From positions 1 to 64,000 of the forward strand of contig JANYHM010000012.1 in the NCBI GenBank assembly GCA_025359065.1: a stretch of 64,000 nt of DNA, in the 5' to 3' direction. Origin of the DNA: Synechococcales cyanobacterium GL140_1_metabinner_5_sub (lineage in GTDB: Bacteria > Cyanobacteriota > Cyanobacteriia > Cyanobacteriales > Chamaesiphonaceae). The notes beneath the pieces are model-generated. The model had not been told where the DNA came from and did no database searches. It saw only the letters and a list, made by a program, of their open reading frames with translations. Shown in pieces: positions 8,650-18,478 of this stretch; the stretch's first letter is position 1; each line of letters opens with the position of its first letter. Position numbers and translations under genes: made by a program.

Positions 8650-9401
8650 TAGGCGATCGACACTCCCCAGAGGTGCCTTTTTACTTCCTGGGGAGCGCTG
8701 CTCATAGTAATTTCTCTGCCCCAGCAATAACAATCAAATCCTGGTTTGATGTGAGTATCTACGTTGCCTAAGATCGAAACCCAGTGGTTGGGGTAAGAAA
8801 AACAAGGCACCTTATAATCCAACAAACCCTGATCGATCAAAGCTAGAGCGACACCGCCCCCATTGATCGCCTTTTGAGCAGCCTGCAACACCGCGAACTC
8901 ATTACCTAAGGGCGTGTAATAATGCTTGACCTGTTGATAATCTAGTAAATTCTTGATCCAGCTCGTAATGTCCCAAGGGGCAGTGATACCAGACATTTCT
9001 CGCAAAATTCTGGGTGCCCGTGGATCTACTGGCACCGATAGAGCTGTCTGATCGCGCAGAGCCGCCAGCACCATCCAGTCTACTGGCGGCATCCGCAAGT
9101 TGCCACCAGCCGATCGCAATCGCTGACTGACTACGATCGGCTGTTTAAAACCCTCGAACCGGCCAGTTTCGTACAAACTACGACATAGATTGATGTAGCG
9201 GGCAGGATGTTTGCGAATCAACTCAAATACCACCGCTGCTGGGCCACAAAAAGGTTGGCCGCCTTGTTTGACCTGAATCGGGTCACTCAAACGAGCGATC
9301 GCCCCGGCTAAGATGTCGGTTTTATCTAGATAAGACCAGGCGCTAGCATGAGACGACTGCACAAACTGTTGAACCGATCGCTCCAGATCTTCATCCTGCA
9401 T
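8646..9401 (-). CDS. Conserved protein with papain/C39-like Cys-His pattern, downstream of pheT
   Basis: I do not recognise a named family for this 251-residue soluble protein. The segment GGQPFCGPAAVVFEL looks like the catalytic-cysteine helix of papain-fold peptidases (C39-like Q...CGPA). YPNHWVSILG near the C-terminus looks like the strand carrying the catalytic histidine. It could therefore be a cysteine peptidase or transglutaminase-like enzyme, but this is pattern recognition only. No signal peptide or membrane segment is seen. It starts 2 bp after the pheT stop on the same strand, so the two are probably co-transcribed and translationally coupled. An 8 bp inverted repeat (8663-8670 with 8688-8695) lies in its 3' end. 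Confidence 0.75.
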   Translation of the reverse strand: MQDEDLERSVQQFVQSSHASAWSYLDKTDILAGAIARLSDPIQVKQGGQPFCGPAAVVFELIRKHPARYINLCRSLYETGRFEGFKQPIVVSQRLRSAGGNLRMPPVDWMVLAALRDQTALSVPVDPRAPRILREMSGITAPWDITSWIKNLLDYQQVKHYYTPLGNEFAVLQAAQKAINGGGVALALIDQGLLDYKVPCFSYPNHWVSILGNVDTHIKPGFDCYCWGREITMSSAPQEVKRHLWGVSIAY

Positions 9402-9403
9402 AA

Positions 9404-11890
9404 CTAACTCCGCAGGGCTACTTGGAATTTTTCGACCAACACATCTCGCACTTTTTGATGAACCGGGTCAATGTCACTGTCTTTAAGGGTGCGATCGGCA
9501 CGATAGACCATCCGCATTGCTAAGCTGCGCTGACCTTCCGGGACATTTTGGCCACGATATTCATCAAATAACCGCACCTCCGATAACAAGTCGCCACCCA
9601 CTTGGCGCACCGATTTTTCTAAGTCCGCAAAAGAAACCGTGAGCGGAGCAAAAAAAGCCAAATCTCGATCGGAGGCCGGATACACCGAGAAGTTTTGATA
9701 CTTAGGAATCAACCGTTCATCGGCGGCCAAGTAATTTAGCATCACTTCTAGGTTAATTTGGAAAATATAAATCTGGCTGGGCAAATCCATCTCTTGCTGT
9801 AACTGGGGATGAATTTGGCCAAACACCCCTAAACGTTCACCCTGTAGCCAGAGGGATGCGGTGCGCCCAGGATGCAGTAAATTATTGCCGGGGTCTGCCT
9901 GGTATTCCACCGTCATTCCTAAACGTCGCCAAATGTTATCTAGCAAGCCCTTGGCTTCGTACCAAGTAAGAGTTTCTGGTTTATCACTGGTTGTCCAGCG
10001 CTCTGCGCGGGCATCGCCACCACAAATCCCCGCCAAAACTTCGTTTTCAAACAGGCCGCCAGAGTCTTTACCGAAGGCTTTACCAATTTCAAAGCCCCAA
10101 AGAGCGCCGTTCCCTTGCTCATTGTTGTACTGAAAGCTTTGGATGAGGTGCGAAAGCAGCTCCGATCGCAGGCTGGCATATTCAGTAAACATCGGGTTGG
10201 CAATATCTACTAGCTGGCTAGCAGCCGATTTATCTAGAGCATAGGAGTAGTGCATTAGCTCATTGAAGCCCAACGCTCGAAAATGTCCGCGAATACTTCT
10301 AATTAACTCGGTATCTAAAGACAGATAGCCAGCCACCGATTCGCTGGGTAAGGTGTCCTGGAATTTGTCGTAGCCATATAGACGAGCGACTTCTTCAATT
10401 AGATCAATTTCTCGCTCCAAATCACGGTAGCGGTACGTGGGCACGATCACAGCCCACACAACGGGTTCCTCAGTAGAATCAGGACTAGTTTGGGTAAGCT
10501 TACAACCCAAAGCGGTGAGAGTGCGCTCTACATCTACCGCTGTTACTTCGCCATCTTCATCTTCTTCGGCAGCGCCGACGGTTTGACCCAATATTTGCTG
10601 TATCCGTTCTAGGCGTAACTCGATCGACCTTGGTTGTCCCACCCAATCAGGACGGCGATCAACTTGAGCCTGAGCCGTAACTGTGCCGCCACAGATTTCT
10701 ACCAGCAGGTTCAGCGCCCGCTGATTGGCGGTATCCAGCTCAGCCATATTTACACCGCGCTCGTAACGAGTAGAAGCCTCCGATCGCAGATTTTGAGCAC
10801 GAGCCGACTTACGCACTGCCACCGAGTCAAAAATCGCGGCCTCTAACAAAATGTTGGTGGTGCCTTTATGCACTTCACTATCGCCGCCACCCATCACCCC
10901 GGCCAATGCCACCGGTTGGCCACCAGCAGTAATTATCAAATTCTGCGCATAGAGCGTCCGCTCCTGATCATCTAAAGTGCGGAATTTCTGGCCAGCTTGA
11001 GCTAGCTCCACCCCAATTTGATAACTGCCTAATCGATCGGCATCAAAGGCGTGTAAGGGCTGCCCCCATTCCAGTAATACATAGTTGGTGATGTCTACAA
11101 TATTGTTGATCGATCGAATTCCGGCTGCTTGCAGCTTGCGCTGTAGCCAATCTGGAGAGGGAGCAACCCGCACGTTTTTGACTAACGTAGCAAAGTAAGC
11201 TGGGCAAATGTCACCTCCTGTAACCTGCACTTTGAGGCTATCCGTAAGATTACTGGTTAAATTTTTATCCCCAGAAACGAGAGAAACAGGGTTAACTGTG
11301 GGTAAGTTAAGTACAGCGGTAGTTAACGCAGCTACTTCTCGGGCGATGCCCACCATGCTTAAAGCATCGGCACGGTTCGCAGTGGAAGATAGATCTAAGA
11401 TCACGTCATCCAAACCGAGTAATGGCCCAACTGGTTCACCCACTTGGGGTGCATTGGCAGCTCCCACCTCTGCAAAGATGTGGATTCCTGCTGATTCTTT
11501 GGCTAGGCCGACCTCCGCTAAGGAACAAATCATTCCAGACGAGTCTTCGCCGCGCAGCTTTGCTGGTTTGATCTTTAGATCAATCACTGGCAAATAAGCA
11601 CCAATCTTGGCCACTGGCACATAGATTCCTGCTCGGACATTAGCCGCACCGCACACAATCTGTACTGGTGGATTTCCATCGCCCAGTTCTACAGAGCAAA
11701 TGCTGAGCTTGTCGGCATTCGGATGGGGCGCTCGATCGAGCACCTGCCCGACTACCACCCCCTCAGCCCACTGGCGGCGGTCTTCGATCGACTCTACTTC
11801 AAACCCGGCCATGGTCAGAACTTCTGCCAATGCCGCTGGAGAAAGAGCAATCTCGACTAACTCGTTTAACCAATTCAGGGAAATATGCAT
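9404..11890 (-). CDS. pheT: Phenylalanine-tRNA ligase beta subunit
   Basis: PheT pairs with PheS to charge tRNA-Phe in the cytoplasm. Domain order is typical: the N-terminal OB-fold tRNA-binding domain (about 40-155, with the [15 protein letters not shown] motif), B3/B4 editing domain, B5 DNA-binding-fold domain, the catalytic-core-like region and a C-terminal ferredoxin-fold anticodon-binding domain ending at the stop. The length of about 828 residues is normal for the long bacterial form. The frame is open to a TTG at 11917, but the ATG at 11890 gives the conserved opening [14 protein letters not shown]. pheS is not adjacent, as is common in cyanobacteria. The next gene starts 2 bp downstream. 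Confidence 0.96.
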   Translation of the reverse strand: MHISLNWLNELVEIALSPAALAEVLTMAGFEVESIEDRRQWAEGVVVGQVLDRAPHPNADKLSICSVELGDGNPPVQIVCGAANVRAGIYVPVAKIGAYLPVIDLKIKPAKLRGEDSSGMICSLAEVGLAKESAGIHIFAEVGAANAPQVGEPVGPLLGLDDVILDLSSTANRADALSMVGIAREVAALTTAVLNLPTVNPVSLVSGDKNLTSNLTDSLKVQVTGGDICPAYFATLVKNVRVAPSPDWLQRKLQAAGIRSINNIVDITNYVLLEWGQPLHAFDADRLGSYQIGVELAQAGQKFRTLDDQERTLYAQNLIITAGGQPVALAGVMGGGDSEVHKGTTNILLEAAIFDSVAVRKSARAQNLRSEASTRYERGVNMAELDTANQRALNLLVEICGGTVTAQAQVDRRPDWVGQPRSIELRLERIQQILGQTVGAAEEDEDGEVTAVDVERTLTALGCKLTQTSPDSTEEPVVWAVIVPTYRYRDLEREIDLIEEVARLYGYDKFQDTLPSESVAGYLSLDTELIRSIRGHFRALGFNELMHYSYALDKSAASQLVDIANPMFTEYASLRSELLSHLIQSFQYNNEQGNGALWGFEIGKAFGKDSGGLFENEVLAGICGGDARAERWTTSDKPETLTWYEAKGLLDNIWRRLGMTVEYQADPGNNLLHPGRTASLWLQGERLGVFGQIHPQLQQEMDLPSQIYIFQINLEVMLNYLAADERLIPKYQNFSVYPASDRDLAFFAPLTVSFADLEKSVRQVGGDLLSEVRLFDEYRGQNVPEGQRSLAMRMVYRADRTLKDSDIDPVHQKVRDVLVEKFQVALRS

Positions 11891-12201
11891 ATGAGGAAAA
11901 AATGGATCTAAAAGCAACCGTAGATATTCTAATGCGCCAACTGTTCTCCAGCGGCTGGTGTAATTATAGCTAAACTCGCCTCAGAGTTCAGATCTGTCTG
12001 AATTTATGATTTCCTAGCTGGTTCTTTGGTGTTTGTAGCTTACTGTAGTACTACTGGTTAGTAAGATATGATAAAGATCGCCCGCGCCAGCCAACACAAT
12101 AACTTAAAATCAAATTCTGATTGTCAGAAAATAAGTTTTGACCGTTTCATTGACCGATTTTGACTGCTCCTTCAACCCCCAACCTGATTTGGTGATGCTC
12201 G
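11891..12201. other. Divergent intergenic region between pheT and the spkB-like gene
   Basis: These 311 bp must hold the promoters of two divergent genes. The only structure I see is a small inverted repeat, TTCAGA-TCTG-TCTGAA, at 11987-12002. No RNA gene or ORF is supported. Confidence 0.5.
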
Positions 12202-13749
12202 ATGAGCTATTGCGTAACCCCCGACTGTACTAAACCTAAAAATCTGCCCGATGCGTTCTTGTGCCAAGCCTGTGGTGCTCGGCTGCTGGTGCGCAATCGC
12301 TATCGCGCCACCAAATCTCTCGGCCAAGGCGGCTTTGGTGCCACCTTTGCTGCCATTGATATGTCTTTGCCCGGAGAACCGGTTTGTGTGCTAAAGCAAC
12401 TGCGCCCCAGCAACAACCACGAAAAATTCTTGAAAATGGCGCGCGAGTTGTTTGAAAGAGAAGCTCGTACCCTAGGCAAAATTGGTAATCACCCCCAAGT
12501 GCCTCGTCTACTAGACTATTTTGAAGAACGCCAAAGTTTTTACTTGGTGCAAGATTTCGTCAGTGGTCACACTCTGCATCAAGAGGTACGCAAGCAGGGC
12601 TTGTTTGATGAACAAAAAATTGAAAGATTCCTGGTAGAGATTTTGCCAGTGATTCATTATGTTCACAGTAAAGAAGTAATTCACCGCGATATCAAGCCCG
12701 CCAATATTATTCGTCGTGACCAAGATGAAAAGTTGGTGCTGATCGACTTTGGTGCAGTTAAAAATGAAGTGAGCCAAATCGGTGATGCCGATCCTGGAAA
12801 TGGAGCCAATACCCAGTTTGCGGTAGGCACCTCGGGCTACGCGCCCCCCGAGCAGTTGGCAATGCGTCCAACTTTTGCCAGCGATATTTATGCTTTAGGT
12901 GTTACCTGTATTTACCTGATGACTGGCAAGTCACCTAAAGATATTGAGCATCACGAAAAAACTGGTGAAATGTTATGGCAGCAATACGTGCAGTTGTCTC
13001 CGTCACTGTTGTCGATTTTGGTAAAAATGCTGGAGCCTTCGGTTAAGCATCGTTTCCAGTCGGCTGAGCAAGTGTTGCGCTCCTTGGAGCTAGCGGCTAA
13101 ACCTTTGGTGCAAGTAGGTGCAACCCCAGCGGCTAGTCGATCGGCTCCCCCACCACCACCAATTAGTCACGATCCCAGATCATCGAATCCTCCGGCTCAG
13201 AAGCTGGCTGATACAATCCGCAAAAACCGGGAAAAAGCGGGCAATAGCGCGATCGATCTAAATGCTACCAGCGAAATTGGCGGAAATCCTGTGGCTCAAA
13301 GGCCATCTGCTCCTACTCACATGGATGCTAGTACTTTGGTGAAGTCTTATCAGCGCGGCCAACGATCTTTTAATGATCTCACCATCAGCGGATTGAATTT
13401 ACCAAAAGTACAACTGGTTAAATGCACGTGGGATAATTCAGACTGTAGTGGTTGCAATTTCCAAAATGCTACTTTGGGCGGCGGCAAGTTTACTAAAACT
13501 AACTTTACCGAAACTACTTTACGCGGTGCTGATTTGAGTCAAAGTCAATTTGCTTCGGCCAATTTGCAGGCAGCCGACTTACGTGGTGCCAACTTGAGTA
13601 ACTGCCAGTTTAGTAATACCAATTTAAAAGGTGCCAATCTCTGTGGTGCTAATTTGAAAGGTGCCAAGATTAGTGATGAACAGCTATCGATGGCGAAAAC
13701 AAATTTTCTGACCATTTTCCCCAATGGTAAACGCGGTGGCTTTTGGTAA
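12202..13749 (+). CDS. spkB: SpkB-like Ser/Thr protein kinase with Cys motif and pentapeptide repeats
   Basis: This 515-residue eukaryotic-type kinase has three parts. The N-terminus carries a zinc-ribbon-like cysteine motif, C4-x4-C9-x11-C21-x2-C24. The kinase domain spans about 33-290, with glycine loop GQGGFG, catalytic HRDIKPAN near residue 160, DFGAVK near 182 and the activation-segment end GTSGYAPPEQ. After a Pro/Ser-rich linker, pentapeptide repeats (A(D/N)LxG type) fill about 390-490. This layout matches Synechocystis SpkB, a kinase required for oxidative-stress tolerance whose Cys motif is thought to sense redox state. All catalytic residues are present. A strong terminator follows, separating it from purD. 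Confidence 0.88.
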   Translation: MSYCVTPDCTKPKNLPDAFLCQACGARLLVRNRYRATKSLGQGGFGATFAAIDMSLPGEPVCVLKQLRPSNNHEKFLKMARELFEREARTLGKIGNHPQVPRLLDYFEERQSFYLVQDFVSGHTLHQEVRKQGLFDEQKIERFLVEILPVIHYVHSKEVIHRDIKPANIIRRDQDEKLVLIDFGAVKNEVSQIGDADPGNGANTQFAVGTSGYAPPEQLAMRPTFASDIYALGVTCIYLMTGKSPKDIEHHEKTGEMLWQQYVQLSPSLLSILVKMLEPSVKHRFQSAEQVLRSLELAAKPLVQVGATPAASRSAPPPPPISHDPRSSNPPAQKLADTIRKNREKAGNSAIDLNATSEIGGNPVAQRPSAPTHMDASTLVKSYQRGQRSFNDLTISGLNLPKVQLVKCTWDNSDCSGCNFQNATLGGGKFTKTNFTETTLRGADLSQSQFASANLQAADLRGANLSNCQFSNTNLKGANLCGANLKGAKISDEQLSMAKTNFLTIFPNGKRGGFW

Positions 13750-13799
13750 TTGACCTGGCAATTGCTGCGCTGGCGTAAGGCAGCAAAATTATTAAACAA

Positions 13800-13842
13800 C
13801 TAAAAAACATAGTATGGCCAGTGGCTATACTATGTTTTTTAG
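13800..13842 (+). terminator. Strong, probably bidirectional hairpin terminator after spkB
   Basis: A perfect 16 bp inverted repeat (13800-13815 with 13827-13842) flanks an 11-base spacer that can itself pair partly. The stem has a six-A run on the left and a six-T run on the right, which makes it suitable as a Rho-independent terminator in either direction. It lies about 50 bp after the kinase stop codon. Confidence 0.85.
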
Positions 13843-14010
13843 TTGACGTAGTTCAAGTTATAAGTTCAGTCAAGACATTGTTTTCACACGTCAGAATCTA
13901 TGCCAAAACCCGCATTTTCTCCGAAGAAATCATTCCTTTGACATACTTTGTGATATTATTCTGGGCGATAATGTTAAAAATTCCTTCGGCACTCAAGGTC
14001 ATAGCGGCGC

Positions 14011-15270
14011 GTGAAAATTTTAGTTGTAGGTAGCGGCGGTAGAGAACATGCAATTGCATGGAAGCTGCTGCAATCCCCCAAAGTCACTCAAGTTTTGTGC
14101 GTTCCGGGCAACGGCGGTACTGCCAAACTCGATCGGTGCCAAAATCTCTCTTTTCGGATCGATGACTTTGCGGGTATCACCCGACTGATCGAAACCAACG
14201 GCGTGCGGATGGTGGTGGTGGGGCCAGAAATGCCCTTGGACAAAGGGCTTGTAGACCATCTACAAGAAAAACGCATTCCAGTTTTTGGACCAGTGCAAGC
14301 CGGAGCCAGAATCGAATCTAGCAAGTCTTGGGCAAAAGAAATGATGCTGAAGGCCGGAGTGCCCACAGCCAAATCAGAGGTTTTTAAAGACAGCGAAGCC
14401 GCTAAAAAATATGTGCGATCACAGAGTGCGCCGATCGTGGTCAAAGCCGATGGCTTAGCTTCTGGCAAAGGAGTAGTAGTAGCCGAGACTATTTTGGAAG
14501 CCGAAACCGCGATCGATCAGCTTTTTGCTCAGGGCTTTAATCTATTGCTAATCGAGGAATTTTTAACGGGTGAAGAGCTCTCGGTATTAGCCATTACCGA
14601 TGGCATTACGATTACTCCTTTGTTACCAGCTCAAGACCATAAACGGATTGGGGATGGCGATACCGGTGCCAATACTGGTGGCATGGGCGCTTATGCTCCA
14701 GCACCAATCGGCACTCCCGAGCTGATGGCACGGGTGCAAAAAGAGGTCTTAGAACCAATGATCAAAGCTTTCCAAGGCCAAGGCATTGACTACCGGGGTA
14801 TTCTTTACGCCGGGTTGATGGTTTATCCCGACGGAAATTTTGGCGTATTGGAATTTAACTGTCGATTTGGTGACCCCGAAACCCAAGCGATTTTGCCTTT
14901 GCTAGAAACACCTTTAGTAGACTTGTTTACGGCCTGCATTGAGCGCAAGTTAGCCAATATCATGCCCTTGGTCTGGCATCCAGCCGTGGCTACTTGCGTT
15001 GTTGTCTCAGCTCAGGGTTATCCAAATAATTACAGCAAAGGCCAGCCAATTACCAGCGTGGCAGCACCGGTCAACAACACAATTATTTTTCAGGCGGGCA
15101 CTCAGTTTGCCCAGGGGCAGTTAGTGACAGATGGCGGTCGTGTATTGGGTGTGACTGCCTTTGCTAGTACCTTTTCCGAATCAATTAGCTTGGCTTACCA
15201 GGCGATCGATAGCGTGCATTTTGATGGCATGTATTTCCGCCGCGATATTGGCCAGCGGGCACTCAAGTAG
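14011..15270 (+). CDS. purD: Phosphoribosylamine-glycine ligase
   Basis: PurD catalyses the second step of purine synthesis, ATP-dependent joining of phosphoribosylamine and glycine. The N-terminal domain opens with ILVVGSGGREHAIAWKL. The ATP-grasp region contains PIVVKADGLASGKGVVVA and LLIEEFLTGEELSVLA, and the GDTGANTGGMGAYAPAP and EFNCRFGDPETQ segments are diagnostic. At 419 residues it is full length. The GTG start at 14011 places the conserved MKILVVGSGGREHA at the N-terminus. nblS follows 87 bp downstream on the same strand, an arrangement known from several cyanobacteria, so the two are probably co-transcribed. Confidence 0.97.
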   Translation: MKILVVGSGGREHAIAWKLLQSPKVTQVLCVPGNGGTAKLDRCQNLSFRIDDFAGITRLIETNGVRMVVVGPEMPLDKGLVDHLQEKRIPVFGPVQAGARIESSKSWAKEMMLKAGVPTAKSEVFKDSEAAKKYVRSQSAPIVVKADGLASGKGVVVAETILEAETAIDQLFAQGFNLLLIEEFLTGEELSVLAITDGITITPLLPAQDHKRIGDGDTGANTGGMGAYAPAPIGTPELMARVQKEVLEPMIKAFQGQGIDYRGILYAGLMVYPDGNFGVLEFNCRFGDPETQAILPLLETPLVDLFTACIERKLANIMPLVWHPAVATCVVVSAQGYPNNYSKGQPITSVAAPVNNTIIFQAGTQFAQGQLVTDGGRVLGVTAFASTFSESISLAYQAIDSVHFDGMYFRRDIGQRALK

Positions 15271-15357
15271 CCATAAGTATTTACAATCTAGTTTTTCCGA
15301 AGCAGTTATACTTAAAAGAACGTTTTTTACAGATGCTCTTAAAGTGCTCGATCGATC

Positions 15358-17268
15358 ATGTTTGCAGCAATTCAACGTTTTTGGGAAGTAATTGCTAACT
15401 GGTGGACAGAATTCACCCTACAAACCAAACTGATGGCAGCGGCCACCTTAGTAGTGTCACTGGTAGTTAGTGGCGTGACTTTTTGGGCAGTAAATACCAT
15501 TCAAGTAGATGCTCGCGTCAGTGATACTCGCTTTGGCCGAGATCTAGGACTATTATTGGCTGCCAATGTTACTCCTCAATTAGCCGATAATAACCTGACC
15601 GAATTTGCCCGCTTTGCCAACCGCTTTTATCAAAGCACTACTAGCCTGCGCTACATTCTTTATGCCGATGCCACTGGCACCATTCGGCTGGGTATACCTT
15701 TTTCTGAATCAGAAGTTCAAAACTCTTTGATGATTGAGCGGCGGATTCAGCTCCCCGATAATTGGCAGGACAGCAACAATATTTTGACCCGTCAACACCG
15801 CACCCCCAGCGGAGTTGTCACGGATGTTTTTGTGCCGGTGGTACACGAAGGCAAACCCCTTGGGGTCTTAGCTTTGGGCATCGAACCAAACCCGACCGTA
15901 GTAGCTTCTTCAGGTTTGACCCGCGATGTGACGATCGCCGTATTTGTGTCGATTTGGGTAATGGTGATTTTGGGAGCAGTGTTCAATGCCTTGCAAATTA
16001 CCAAACCCATTAAAGAGCTGCTTTCGGGAGTACAAAATATTGCCACCGGCAACTTTAAGCAGCGGATTAATCTGCCGTTAGGCGGTGAGCTAGGCGAGTT
16101 GATTTACAGTTTTAACGAAATGGCCGAAAAACTGGAGATTTACGAAGAACAAAACATTGAAGAATTAACTGCCGAAAAAGCCAAACTAGATACCCTGGTT
16201 TCTACCATTGCCGATGGCGCAGTGTTGATAGATAAAGAACTCTTGATCGTCTTAGCTAACCTTACCGCTTGTAGGTTCTTTGGTTGGGAGCAAGAAGTAG
16301 TGGGTTTAGAAATTCTGCAGGTATTACCCAATCGGATCGCAGCCGAACTAGGGCGACCTTTGAGCCAAATTATCAAGGGCGAAATCGAGAACGGCGAGTT
16401 TCGGATCTTTGCGGATAAACCATCCAATCGCACCTTACGAATTTTGCTGAATGCAGTGATGGGTCAGCGAGTGGTGATGACAGTGCAAGATATCACCCGA
16501 GAAGTAGAGCTAAACGAAGCAAAAAGCCAATTTATTAGCAATGTCTCCCACGAACTGCGCACACCGTTATTCAATATCAAGTCTTTTATCGAAACTCTCC
16601 ATGAATACGGCGAAGAACTGAGTATCGAAGAGCGCAAAGAATTTTTAGATACCGCCAACCGGGAAACCGATCGATTAACCAGACTAGTCAATGACGTACT
16701 GGATCTCTCCAAGCTAGAATCTTCTAAGGTGTATAACTTCGATGCCGTAGAACTGTCCCAGGCGATCGAACAAACCCTGAGAACTTATCAGCTCAACGCC
16801 AAAGATAAAGGCATTGAGCTGCTGCAAGATATTGAGCCAGAGTTACCAGCAGTGGTGGGCAATTACGATCTGCTATTGCAGGTCTTTGGTAACTTGGTGG
16901 GTAACTCCTTAAAGTTTGCCAACAGTGGCGATGCAGTGGCCATTCGTACCTATGTGGCACCCGATAACCCCGGCATTGTGCGAATCGAAATCTCCGATAC
17001 CGGCATCGGCATTGCCCCCGAAGATCAAAGCGCCATCTTTGATCGCTTCTTCCGGGTCGAAAACCGGGTACATACCCTAGAGGGCACCGGACTGGGGCTA
17101 TCGATCGTCCGGAACATTATCGACAAGCACCACAGCCAGATTCATCTGATTAGTGAAGATGGTGTAGGCACTACTTTTTGGTTCGATTTAGCTATTTATG
17201 ATGCCCATGTGAGCAGTAATAAAACTGAGGCTTTAGCCGCCTTGAAGCCGGTTCACCATAGTCTGTAG
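15358..17268 (+). CDS. nblS: NblS/Hik33-type sensor histidine kinase
   Basis: This 636-residue membrane sensor is NblS (Hik33/DspA), the conserved, usually essential cyanobacterial kinase that responds to high light, cold, nutrient and osmotic stress and controls phycobilisome degradation and photosynthesis genes through RpaB-type regulators. Two transmembrane segments (about 27-47 and 183-205) flank an extracytoplasmic sensor. HAMP (206-258) and PAS (about 270-380) domains follow. The HisKA H-box is FISNVSHELRTPLFNIK with H398, and the ATPase shows N, DTGIGI and GTGLGLSI boxes. The purD neighbour supports the assignment. Its last 36 bp overlap the 3' end of the convergent DUF4168 gene. Confidence 0.94.
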   Translation: MFAAIQRFWEVIANWWTEFTLQTKLMAAATLVVSLVVSGVTFWAVNTIQVDARVSDTRFGRDLGLLLAANVTPQLADNNLTEFARFANRFYQSTTSLRYILYADATGTIRLGIPFSESEVQNSLMIERRIQLPDNWQDSNNILTRQHRTPSGVVTDVFVPVVHEGKPLGVLALGIEPNPTVVASSGLTRDVTIAVFVSIWVMVILGAVFNALQITKPIKELLSGVQNIATGNFKQRINLPLGGELGELIYSFNEMAEKLEIYEEQNIEELTAEKAKLDTLVSTIADGAVLIDKELLIVLANLTACRFFGWEQEVVGLEILQVLPNRIAAELGRPLSQIIKGEIENGEFRIFADKPSNRTLRILLNAVMGQRVVMTVQDITREVELNEAKSQFISNVSHELRTPLFNIKSFIETLHEYGEELSIEERKEFLDTANRETDRLTRLVNDVLDLSKLESSKVYNFDAVELSQAIEQTLRTYQLNAKDKGIELLQDIEPELPAVVGNYDLLLQVFGNLVGNSLKFANSGDAVAIRTYVAPDNPGIVRIEISDTGIGIAPEDQSAIFDRFFRVENRVHTLEGTGLGLSIVRNIIDKHHSQIHLISEDGVGTTFWFDLAIYDAHVSSNKTEALAALKPVHHSL

Positions 17269-17733
17269 CTTGCTGCGTAACCCAGCGTCAGCCGAAACTG
17301 CGGCAGTGATGCGATTGAAACTGTCCATCGACAAACCATTTTTAGCAGCAATATCGCTAGCTCGATCGCAGTGTTTGACAAAAATCCGCCGAGCATCAGC
17401 AGGTAAAGCATCCAAATTACCGGGCTGGTGACACATCAAGCTAGGTACACTGCCCACTTTGCTTTTAATTGCTTGTAGTGCTTCTAGACGTAGTGGTTCA
17501 ATTGCAATAACTGCCATGGCATATTTCCGCAATTCGCCATCACTAACTGCTTGATATAAAGCAATCCGAGATGGTGGCTGGGGGAAGAGTTCCGAGACCT
17601 GAATGACTGGCGCAAAACTAAGCGTCGAATCAATTTTTTCGATACTGGTAGCGGCCATTGATCGCTGGGTTCCAGCAGCAACCGATACTACACAAACTAA
17701 CAAAGAAACTTGTAACAAATGAGGGAGTTTCAT
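17233..17733 (-). CDS. DUF4168 exported protein
   Basis: This 166-residue protein has an N-terminal signal peptide (MKLPHLLQVSLLVCVVSVAAG, cleaved near RSMA) and the C-terminal pattern of DUF4168, a cyanobacterial family of small periplasmic helical proteins of unknown role. Matching features are RKYAMAVIAIEPLR, a helix with FNRITAAVSADAGLRSKL, and two cysteines in the middle loop (LMCH, KHCD) that might form a disulfide. The frame is open to a TTG at 17745, but the ATG at 17733 gives a proper signal sequence. It is convergent with and overlaps nblS. Confidence 0.75.
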   Translation of the reverse strand: MKLPHLLQVSLLVCVVSVAAGTQRSMAATSIEKIDSTLSFAPVIQVSELFPQPPSRIALYQAVSDGELRKYAMAVIAIEPLRLEALQAIKSKVGSVPSLMCHQPGNLDALPADARRIFVKHCDRASDIAAKNGLSMDSFNRITAAVSADAGLRSKLQTMVNRLQGG

Positions 17734-17899
17734 GACTAAAAACAACTAGCAAAACAATAAAGTCAACCGATATTTTGCTTGAAGGTTATTAGAACAAATA
17801 AGTTCCAGCAATCTTCAAAATTGCGCATAAGAAACGGGGATGCAGATGAGAGCAGTAAAATTGTAAGCAGTTATTTTCTAAAAATCTCCTAAAAATCTT

Positions 17900-18478
17900 A
17901 TGCAAGAACTAGTTGTATCTACTGGCAATCCGGGCAAACTCACAGAAATGCAGGCTTATTTAGCCGATACTGGCTGGTCACTGATCCTGAAACCACCTGA
18001 GCTAGACATCGAAGAAACTGGTGACACCTTTGCTGCCAACGCCAGCCTCAAAGCCCAGCAAACTGCCTTAGCCACCGGCAAATGGTCGATCGCGGATGAC
18101 TCTGGGTTAGAAGTGGCGGCCTTAAATGGCGCACCCGGAATTTATTCTGCCCGCTATGCCAGTACTGATGCCGATCGCATTGCTAGAATTTTGGTCGAAA
18201 TGGCAAATCAACCAAATCGAAAGGCCAGATTTGTCTGTGCAGTAGCGATCGCCCGCCCCGATGGCCAAATTGCCGATCAGTTTGAGGGAATTTGTGAGGG
18301 CGAAATTTTATTGGCTCCCACTGGTAGCGGGGGCTTTGGTTACGACCCAATTTTTTATGTGCCTACCGTGAGCATGTCTTTTGCCGAAATGCCCGCCGCC
18401 ACGAAAAAACAAGTCAGTCATCGCGGTCGGGCTATGGCTCTAGCTCATGCCAGCCTACTCCGGCTCATCGTCATTTAG
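17900..18478 (+). CDS. rdgB: XTP/dITP pyrophosphatase
   Basis: RdgB hydrolyses non-canonical purine triphosphates (dITP, XTP) to monophosphates and so keeps them out of DNA. This 192-residue protein opens with VVSTGNPGKLTEM, the substrate-binding signature. It contains DDSGLEV with the catalytic acidic pair, PGIYSARYA, and GGFGYDPIF, all diagnostic of the HAM1/RdgB family. The length is typical. It faces rne and their last 24 bp overlap, so transcription of one passes antisense into the other. Confidence 0.95.
   Translation: MQELVVSTGNPGKLTEMQAYLADTGWSLILKPPELDIEETGDTFAANASLKAQQTALATGKWSIADDSGLEVAALNGAPGIYSARYASTDADRIARILVEMANQPNRKARFVCAVAIARPDGQIADQFEGICEGEILLAPTGSGGFGYDPIFYVPTVSMSFAEMPAATKKQVSHRGRAMALAHASLLRLIVI

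Noticed and set aside
8663-8695. 8 bp inverted repeat after the Rieske gene considered as a terminator
   Set aside because: It lies inside the 3' end of the convergent gene, has a 17-base loop and no U-run in the useful direction.
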